A stretch of DNA of 10,229 bases from Caccoplasma intestinavium (lineage in GTDB: Bacteria > Bacteroidota > Bacteroidia > Bacteroidales > UBA11471). Location: NCBI GenBank assembly GCA_018715885.1, contig DVKT01000068.1:1-10229 (forward strand), written 5' to 3'. How positions within the stretch are numbered: position 1 is the stretch's first letter; every line of letters begins with the position of its first letter. The notes beneath the pieces were generated by a model that was not told the DNA's origin, searched no databases, and saw only the letters and a program-made list of their open reading frames with translations. The position numbers and the translations under genes were made by a program. Below are positions 5,502 through 10,229 of the stretch, piece after piece.

Positions 5502-6704
5502 ATGAAGAAAGTCATTTTTTTAGGATTAGGATATATCGGTTTACCCACAGCTGCCATAGCCGCCCATCACGGATATGATGTGGTAGGTGTCGATGTGAAT
5601 CCATCGGTGGTCGAAACGATCAATCGGGGAGAAATACATATCGTAGAACCCGAGTTGGACAAAGTTGTCAAGGAATCGGTACAAAACGGTCATTTACGTG
5701 CTGTATCCAAACCCGAGGCAGCCGACGCATTCTTCATTGTCGTTCCCACCCCTTTCAAGCAAAACCACCGTGCCGATACCACATACGTCGAATCGGCAAC
5801 ACGCTCGGTTATCCCGTTTCTGAAAGAGGGAGACCTCTTCGTCATAGAATCGACCTCTCCCGTCTTCACGACCGAACGTATGGCCGAACTGATATATCGC
5901 CAGCGCCCCGAGCTGCGAGACAAAATATTCATAGCTTACTGTCCCGAGAGGGTATTACCGGGAAACACCCTCTACGAGCTGGTACACAACGACCGGGTCA
6001 TAGGCGGTATCAATCCCGAATCGACAGAAAAAGCCATAGAGTTTTATTCGGCATTTGTACAGGGTAAACTCCATCGTACCAATGCCCGGACAGCCGAAAT
6101 GTGCAAACTCACCGAAAATTCGTCCCGCGATTCTCAAATAGCTTTTGCCAACGAGTTATCGATGATCTGCGACAAAGCAAAAATCGACGTGTGGGAATTG
6201 ATAGAACTTGCCAACAAGCACCCGAGAGTCAACATACTGCAACCGGGCTGCGGTGTAGGCGGTCATTGCATCGCCGTAGACCCGTGGTTTATCGTATCGG
6301 ACTATCCAGAACAGGCGCAACTCATCAAACGTGCCCGTGAAACCAATGATTATAAAGCCGACTGGTGCGCCAATAAAGTATTGGAAACGTGCCGTAATTT
6401 CGTAGAAAAGAACGGACGCGAACCGATTGTTGCCTGCATGGGTCTTGCATTCAAACCGAACATCGACGACCTTCGCGAATCGCCGGCCAAATACATTGCC
6501 TCCCGGATCATCTCCGAAGCCCGTGCCGATGTACTGATTGTCGAGCCCAATATATCGACACACACCAGTTTCAACCTGACCGACAGCAAAGAGGCTTATG
6601 CAAAAGCCGATATCATTGTATGGCTCGTGCGCCATACACCATTCTTAGAATTACCCAAAGACAACAAAAAAATAGAATTAGATTTTTGCGGCGTACGTAA
6701 ATAA
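5502..6704 (+). CDS. wecC: UDP-N-acetyl-D-mannosamine dehydrogenase
   Basis: A 400-residue cytosolic enzyme of the UDP-glucose/GDP-mannose dehydrogenase family, predicted to oxidise UDP-ManNAc to UDP-ManNAcA with two NAD+. The Rossmann motif GLGYIGLPTA (8-17) starts the N-terminal NAD domain. The catalytic thiol is Cys256 in GCGVGGHCIAVDPWF (249-263). The central helix EMCKLTENSSRDSQIAFANE (199-218) carries Lys202 and Asn206; its ENSSRDSQIAFANE wording is of the WecC type rather than UDP-glucose dehydrogenase. The C-terminal domain has GLAFKPNIDDLRESP (314-328). The frame is open back to 5244, but the ATG at 5502 gives MKKVIFLGLGYIG, the normal family start, and lies downstream of the promoter. 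wecB follows after 34 nt and makes the substrate. The adjacent epimerase makes UDP-ManNAc the probable substrate, although other UDP-HexNAc dehydrogenases share the fold. Confidence 0.93.
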   Translation: MKKVIFLGLGYIGLPTAAIAAHHGYDVVGVDVNPSVVETINRGEIHIVEPELDKVVKESVQNGHLRAVSKPEAADAFFIVVPTPFKQNHRADTTYVESATRSVIPFLKEGDLFVIESTSPVFTTERMAELIYRQRPELRDKIFIAYCPERVLPGNTLYELVHNDRVIGGINPESTEKAIEFYSAFVQGKLHRTNARTAEMCKLTENSSRDSQIAFANELSMICDKAKIDVWELIELANKHPRVNILQPGCGVGGHCIAVDPWFIVSDYPEQAQLIKRARETNDYKADWCANKVLETCRNFVEKNGREPIVACMGLAFKPNIDDLRESPAKYIASRIISEARADVLIVEPNISTHTSFNLTDSKEAYAKADIIVWLVRHTPFLELPKDNKKIELDFCGVRK

Positions 6705-6738
6705 CAGAACATTTACCCGCAAAGAGGACAAATATGTC

Positions 6739-7866
6739 ATGAAAAAAGTATTGCTTGTATTCGGAACCCGCCCCGAAGCCATAAAAATGGCTCCATTGGT
6801 AAAAGCCTTTCAAAAAGACTCGGAACATTTCGAGACAAGAGTGTGCGTTACCGCACAACACCGCCAAATGCTGGATCAGGTATTGGAGGTATTCGACATC
6901 GTACCCGAATACGACTTAAACATCATGGCACCCAATCAGGACTTGTACGACATCACTTCCCGAGTTCTGCTGGGGTTACGCGACGTACTCAAAGACTTCC
7001 GTCCCGACATCGTGTTGGTACACGGCGATACGACGACTTCTACGGCAGCTGCCATTGCCGCTTTTTACCAACAGATTCCCGTAGGACACGTCGAAGCTGG
7101 CTTGCGTACCTACAATATGCTCTCGCCCTGGCCCGAGGAAATGAATCGCCAAGTTACCGACCGAATCTGCACGTATTACTTCGCTCCGACCGAGAAATCG
7201 CGTCAGAACTTGTTGAAAGAAAATATATCCGACGAAAAAATTTTCGTTACCGGGAACACCGTCATCGACGCTTTATTGATGGCAACAAGCATTTTCGACA
7301 AAAAGCCCCATATAAAAGAGGCCACAGAAAAAGAGCTTCAAGCAAAAGGTTACACAATCGGCAAACGTCCTTATATCTTGGTTACGGGACATCGTCGTGA
7401 AAATTTCGGAGAGGGCTTCTTGCACATTTGCAAAGCTATTCGGCAAATAGCCTCGGAACACCCCGATATGGACATCGTCTACCCGGTACATTTGAATCCG
7501 AATGTACAAAAACCTGTTTACGAATTACTCTCGAACACACCCAACATATATCTTATCTCACCTCTCGACTACCTGCCTTTTGTCTATGCCATGCAGCACT
7601 CAACCTTATTGTTGACCGACAGCGGCGGTGTACAAGAAGAAGCGCCCTCACTGGGGAAACCGGTTTTGGTCATGCGAGACACAACCGAACGCCCTGAGGC
7701 AGTAGAGGCAGGAACCGTAAAATTGGTGGGTACGAATACTTCGGCCATTGTGGACAACGTTACCCTCTTGCTGCAAAATGAGGACGTTTACCGGCAAATG
7801 TCAGAAAGTTACAATCCTTACGGAGACGGACACGCTTGCGAAAGGATATTGAATGCGTTGAGATAA
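6739..7866 (+). CDS. wecB: UDP-N-acetylglucosamine 2-epimerase, non-hydrolysing
   Basis: A 375-residue GT-B-fold cytosolic enzyme that interconverts UDP-GlcNAc and UDP-ManNAc, supplying WecC. The start MKKVLLVFGTRPEAIKMAPL is the family signature. Catalytic positions known from the E. coli enzyme are all present: Asp97 in VHGDTTT, Glu119 in VEAGLRT, Glu133 in WPEEMNR and His218 in TGHRREN. The UDP-binding DSGGVQEEAPSLGKPVL (294-310) and RDTTERPEA (313-321) follow, and the length is normal. Absence of a kinase domain and presence of these residues exclude the hydrolysing NeuC/GNE type. The ATG at 6739 lies 34 nt after the wecC stop; AGAGGA about 10 nt upstream is a faint ribosome site. It ends 30 nt from the convergent licD-like gene with no terminator hairpin visible in the gap. 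Confidence 0.96.
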   Translation: MKKVLLVFGTRPEAIKMAPLVKAFQKDSEHFETRVCVTAQHRQMLDQVLEVFDIVPEYDLNIMAPNQDLYDITSRVLLGLRDVLKDFRPDIVLVHGDTTTSTAAAIAAFYQQIPVGHVEAGLRTYNMLSPWPEEMNRQVTDRICTYYFAPTEKSRQNLLKENISDEKIFVTGNTVIDALLMATSIFDKKPHIKEATEKELQAKGYTIGKRPYILVTGHRRENFGEGFLHICKAIRQIASEHPDMDIVYPVHLNPNVQKPVYELLSNTPNIYLISPLDYLPFVYAMQHSTLLLTDSGGVQEEAPSLGKPVLVMRDTTERPEAVEAGTVKLVGTNTSAIVDNVTLLLQNEDVYRQMSESYNPYGDGHACERILNALR

Positions 7867-7896
7867 GAATACCAACCTCCTTATTACAGACATCTT

Positions 7897-8730
7897 TCAC
7901 TCTGCTGACGTATCGGGAATATCTTGTTTCAAATCGGGGTGAAGGTAAACGGCATGTATTTTACGTTTGCCCTCGGGGGGAATTGTCATATAGTCCCGAT
8001 ACAAATCCCGAAGATAAGCATCTGGATCGGCCGGTGCATTGAAATTTCTTCCTTCAAACATAATTTCGGAAAGCGGGAAAACAGAATCTTTCCGATGTCT
8101 TGTCCCATACCAGTTTTGAATTACGATATTGGAAATATACGTTCTTTTCGGGAAAAAAGGCTTTAAAATACCCCATAGCCCTCTATAAAGGAGATATTTG
8201 CCCCCGAAATAAAAAAATTCCGCAAAAGAACGAAGCGAATAGTAATGTGCCCTGTGTAAGATAAGGTGCGCAATAGAAACGCCATGCCCCAGCCGCTTCA
8301 CCCACGACTTAGGCATCGACGGGCACGATACAAAAGGGAAAATATCGATAAAAAGACCTTTTTCATAATCGGACTTGAAAAAATCGGCATCTTCGATATA
8401 AAGAGAATTTCTATCGCGTATTTTCACAACAGAACTTTTGTGAGCGGGATCACTACGGCGTGTCTGTAAAAAAAGAGTTTCGGGTAACTCTGCCGGAGCA
8501 ATTTTTTCAAAACGTTCCAAATCGGACTTCGTCATACCTATATCAATATCGTCGTCCCAGGGAATAAACCCGCCATGACGCACAGCACCCAGCAGGCTAC
8601 CGCCATCGAGCCAATAACCGATACCGTGTTTCTTACAAATGCGATCGACCTCTTCGAGTATCGAAAGCTGTTTCAACTGGCAAGCACGCAAATGATCGGC
8701 CACATAAGCCGAAAGATTGGGATTACTCAT
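7897..8730 (-). CDS. LicD-family phosphotransferase
   Basis: A 277-residue LicD-family protein of the nucleotidyltransferase fold. Named relatives transfer phosphocholine from CDP-choline (pneumococcal LicD) or ribitol phosphate from CDP-ribitol (fukutin, FKRP) to glycans. The signature runs from WLDGGSLLGAVRHGG (40-54) into PWDDDIDIG (57-65), with metal-binding Asp61 and Asp63 expected. KGLFIDIFPF (124-133) gives a further acidic residue, Asp129. The C-terminal block FEGRNFNAPADPDAYLRDLY (225-244) followed by IPPEGKR is typical. No signal peptide; a cytosolic or membrane-associated enzyme is expected. The ATG at 8730 overlaps the upstream cytidylyltransferase gene by 8 nt, so the two are translationally coupled. 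No choline uptake, kinase or CDP-choline gene is in the window, so the neighbour's CDP-alditol is the more likely donor. The substrate is inferred; the family call is firm. Confidence 0.9.
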   Translation of the reverse strand: MSNPNLSAYVADHLRACQLKQLSILEEVDRICKKHGIGYWLDGGSLLGAVRHGGFIPWDDDIDIGMTKSDLERFEKIAPAELPETLFLQTRRSDPAHKSSVVKIRDRNSLYIEDADFFKSDYEKGLFIDIFPFVSCPSMPKSWVKRLGHGVSIAHLILHRAHYYSLRSFAEFFYFGGKYLLYRGLWGILKPFFPKRTYISNIVIQNWYGTRHRKDSVFPLSEIMFEGRNFNAPADPDAYLRDLYRDYMTIPPEGKRKIHAVYLHPDLKQDIPDTSAE

Positions 8731-10093
8731 ATTCGTTCTTTTTCACATCTATAACTTGCCCCGTAAAATCAGAGAGCAAAGATTGCACGGTAACTTCGGC
8801 GACTTTTTCGGAGGGCAGCAACGTATCGTCGGGTTCGACACCGAAATTGTGTATCCGCATAGGCGTCTTTGTACGTTCGGGATTAATGCAATTCACGCTT
8901 ATACCAAACGGTTCCCATTCCTGCGCAATCGCTTGCACGAAGTTCACGATAGCGGCTTTGGTCGACGAATAAATACTATAAAAGGCCCTGCCCCGTGTAT
9001 ATGAGCTGGAAGTAAAAAACAGCAATTTGCCTTTGCTCTCTTTCAGGTAAGGATAAGAGGCCACAGCCACATTTACCGTTCCCATATAATTGGTATTCAC
9101 TGCCTCGCATATCGTACGATAATCGCAACTCACAAGAGGTTGCTTATTCAGCAATCCCGCAGTATTGATGACATAATCGATACGACCCGTCTCGGCAAAA
9201 ACATCTTCGAGTACTCGGGTTACCGTATCTTTGTCGCCGACATCGACACCGCCCTGTGTCCGGGAAAAACTATAAACGAGAACCTTATGTGCCTGCAACA
9301 CTTTTACCACGTCGGCTCCGATTCCATAACTGCCACCGAAAACGACGGTAACTTTCCCATCCAACGATTTGCTGTCAATAGGACCATGTCCGAGTTCGCT
9401 TTTACGTAACTGAAAAAACTTGTCGAGCAAATAGGTGTCTTCTTTGTACGTCAACTTCATATTGCTCTCCTCCCCCATTACCACATACACGGGTACATCA
9501 GGCAGATATTTCACGACAACTCCGCAATCGTCGGTAACCTTGAATGCCGGGTCTTTCAATGCTATATCATAAGCCTTCCGTATCGTTTCGAGTCGGAAGG
9601 CCTGCGGTGTCTGTCCGCGCCTCAGCCGGCTGCGATCGGGAATCGATTCGATAAAATCCCCATCGGTCTGTATAATGGTATCGGTCGCGGGCATTGCCAC
9701 ATCGATGGCTTCATAATTGGCAAGAGCATCGATGACATCGTTGAGAATACGCTGGCTTACAAGCGGTCGCACGGCATCATGAAAAATAAGATTTACTTCG
9801 CAGCCCTCATATGCCCGAATGGCCGAAAGGCTCGAATGATAGCGCTCCTCTCCTCCTTTGAGTATTTTAAGCACTTTTTTCCAACCGTTTTTTATGATTA
9901 TCGATTCAAAATCGGCGACATAGAAAGGATTCGATACAATGGCAATTTCATCGATGCGAGGATTGTGCTCGAAAACGTCGACCGTATGTTCGACCACCAT
10001 CTTGCCAGCAACCTTAAAAAACTGTTTGGGTGTGGACAATCCCAAACGGCTACCGATGCCTCCGGCCAATATCACAGCTATATTTTTTCTCAT
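8723..10093 (-). CDS. bifunctional cytidylyltransferase / short-chain dehydrogenase (Bcs1-like, predicted CDP-ribitol synthesis)
   Basis: A 456-residue fusion. Residues about 1-230 are an IspD/TarI-type cytidylyltransferase: AVILAGGIGSRLGLSTPKQF (6-25) with Lys23, HDAVRPLVS (105-113), RRGQTPQAF (158-166) and the acidic pair Asp188-Asp189. Residues about 245-456 are a short-chain dehydrogenase: GGSYGIGA (253-260) for cofactor, NTAG (310-313), Ser363 nearby and YSSTK with catalytic Tyr375 and Lys379. This order matches Haemophilus influenzae Bcs1/Acs1, which reduces ribulose 5-phosphate and couples the product to CTP, giving CDP-ribitol. A simple IspD of the isoprenoid pathway would lack the second domain. 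The ATG at 10093 is preferred over an upstream GTG at 10153 because MRKNIAVILAGG is the family start and the promoter lies between them. It overlaps the LicD gene by 8 nt. The exact alditol is inferred. Confidence 0.88.
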   Translation of the reverse strand: MRKNIAVILAGGIGSRLGLSTPKQFFKVAGKMVVEHTVDVFEHNPRIDEIAIVSNPFYVADFESIIIKNGWKKVLKILKGGEERYHSSLSAIRAYEGCEVNLIFHDAVRPLVSQRILNDVIDALANYEAIDVAMPATDTIIQTDGDFIESIPDRSRLRRGQTPQAFRLETIRKAYDIALKDPAFKVTDDCGVVVKYLPDVPVYVVMGEESNMKLTYKEDTYLLDKFFQLRKSELGHGPIDSKSLDGKVTVVFGGSYGIGADVVKVLQAHKVLVYSFSRTQGGVDVGDKDTVTRVLEDVFAETGRIDYVINTAGLLNKQPLVSCDYRTICEAVNTNYMGTVNVAVASYPYLKESKGKLLFFTSSSYTRGRAFYSIYSSTKAAIVNFVQAIAQEWEPFGISVNCINPERTKTPMRIHNFGVEPDDTLLPSEKVAEVTVQSLLSDFTGQVIDVKKNEYE

Positions 10094-10229
10094 GGTACAG
10101 AGATTATATGTGTACAAAAATAACAATTTAATATCTTCTTTCCACAAATGCACTTCCGAGTTTCTCCCCGACAGACCATATCTTTTTCCCGATTTCCCAT
10201 ACGCCGATACCCTCCGCTCAATCGTACCG
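10092..10229. other. unresolved window edge, possible partial gene
   Basis: Past the promoter the base composition turns from AT-rich to mixed at about 10150, which suggests coding DNA reaching beyond the window. The plus strand is open from an ATG at 10092 to the edge (46 codons, MVQRLYVYKNNN onward, including FLPDRPYLFPDFPYADTL). The minus strand is open in two frames; the third has a G-rich first codon position between a TGA at 10220-10218 and a TAA at 10130-10128 but no ATG. I recognise no family in any of them. A divergent plus-strand gene, or the tail of an upstream minus-strand gene, are both possible. Confidence 0.25.
10115..10148 (-). promoter_or_regulatory. promoter of the cytidylyltransferase-LicD operon
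   Basis: On the minus strand TTTG at 10148-10145 is followed by 22 nt and TATTTTTG at 10122-10115. The -7 box is a full match; the spacing is one or two bases longer than usual. Transcription would begin near 10108, about 15 nt before the ATG at 10093. The surrounding stretch is AT-rich, unlike the coding DNA on either side. Confidence 0.6.

Noticed and set aside
6156..6635. 159-codon minus-strand ORF opposite wecC
   Set aside because: It is a shadow of a well-conserved gene; no motif and no promoter.
7867..7896. Bidirectional terminator between the convergent wecB and licD-like genes
   Set aside because: The 30-nt gap shows no inverted repeat with a T-run.
8723..10093. Isoprenoid-pathway IspD as the sole function
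   Set aside because: The second half is a full SDR with catalytic Tyr-x3-Lys and the gene is coupled to a LicD gene, which fits Bcs1-type CDP-alditol synthesis better.
10094..10153. GTG start at 10153 for the cytidylyltransferase/SDR gene
   Set aside because: The added 20 residues cover the promoter and do not match the family start, MRKNIAVILAGG at 10093.
1..10229. CRISPR array, insertion sequence or prophage remnant
   Set aside because: I saw no regularly spaced direct repeats, transposase or integrase frames, or terminal inverted repeats.

Overview
The window looks like a chromosomal segment from a member of the Bacteroidota, most likely order Bacteroidales. The evidence is the Bacteroidetes-type promoter motif (TTTG, about 20 nt, TAnnTTTG) ahead of several transcription units, the near absence of Shine-Dalgarno sequences, and a gene run (DUF1599, DoxX/MauE-like, tpiA, SPOR protein, folE) that I recall as conserved in Bacteroidales. 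The genus cannot be settled from sequence reading alone.

Layout: (1) 1-113, minus strand: tRNA-Gly(GCC), with its acceptor end cut by the window edge, and its own promoter. (2) 135-4033, minus strand: a compact housekeeping operon, transcribed DUF1599 > DoxX/MauE-like membrane protein > tpiA > secreted SPOR-domain protein > folE. A good promoter candidate lies just upstream and a weak terminator candidate lies after folE. (3) 4035-5324, minus strand: a GT4 glycosyltransferase of the WcaC-like type. (4) 5325-5501: a divergent promoter region with one -7 motif per strand and a hairpin in the wecC leader. (5) 5502-7866, plus strand: wecC-wecB, which converts UDP-GlcNAc to UDP-ManNAc and then to UDP-ManNAcA. 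(6) 7897-10093, minus strand: a two-gene operon of a bifunctional cytidylyltransferase/short-chain dehydrogenase (Bcs1-like, predicted CDP-ribitol synthesis) and an overlapping LicD-family phosphotransferase. (7) 10094-10229: the promoter of that operon, then an unresolved edge that is open in several frames.

The window therefore joins a housekeeping block to the flank of a surface-polysaccharide locus. The polysaccharide genes predict two building blocks, UDP-ManNAcA and a CDP-alditol (probably CDP-ribitol), plus one sugar transferase and one phospho-alditol (or phosphocholine-like) transferase. The most interesting element is the cytidylyltransferase/SDR plus LicD pair. It parallels, by family membership, the mammalian ISPD plus fukutin/FKRP ribitol-phosphate pathway and suggests ribitol-phosphate decoration of a Gram-negative glycan. 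I saw no transposon, CRISPR array, prophage or integration site. No gene-free stretch exceeds 300 bases.
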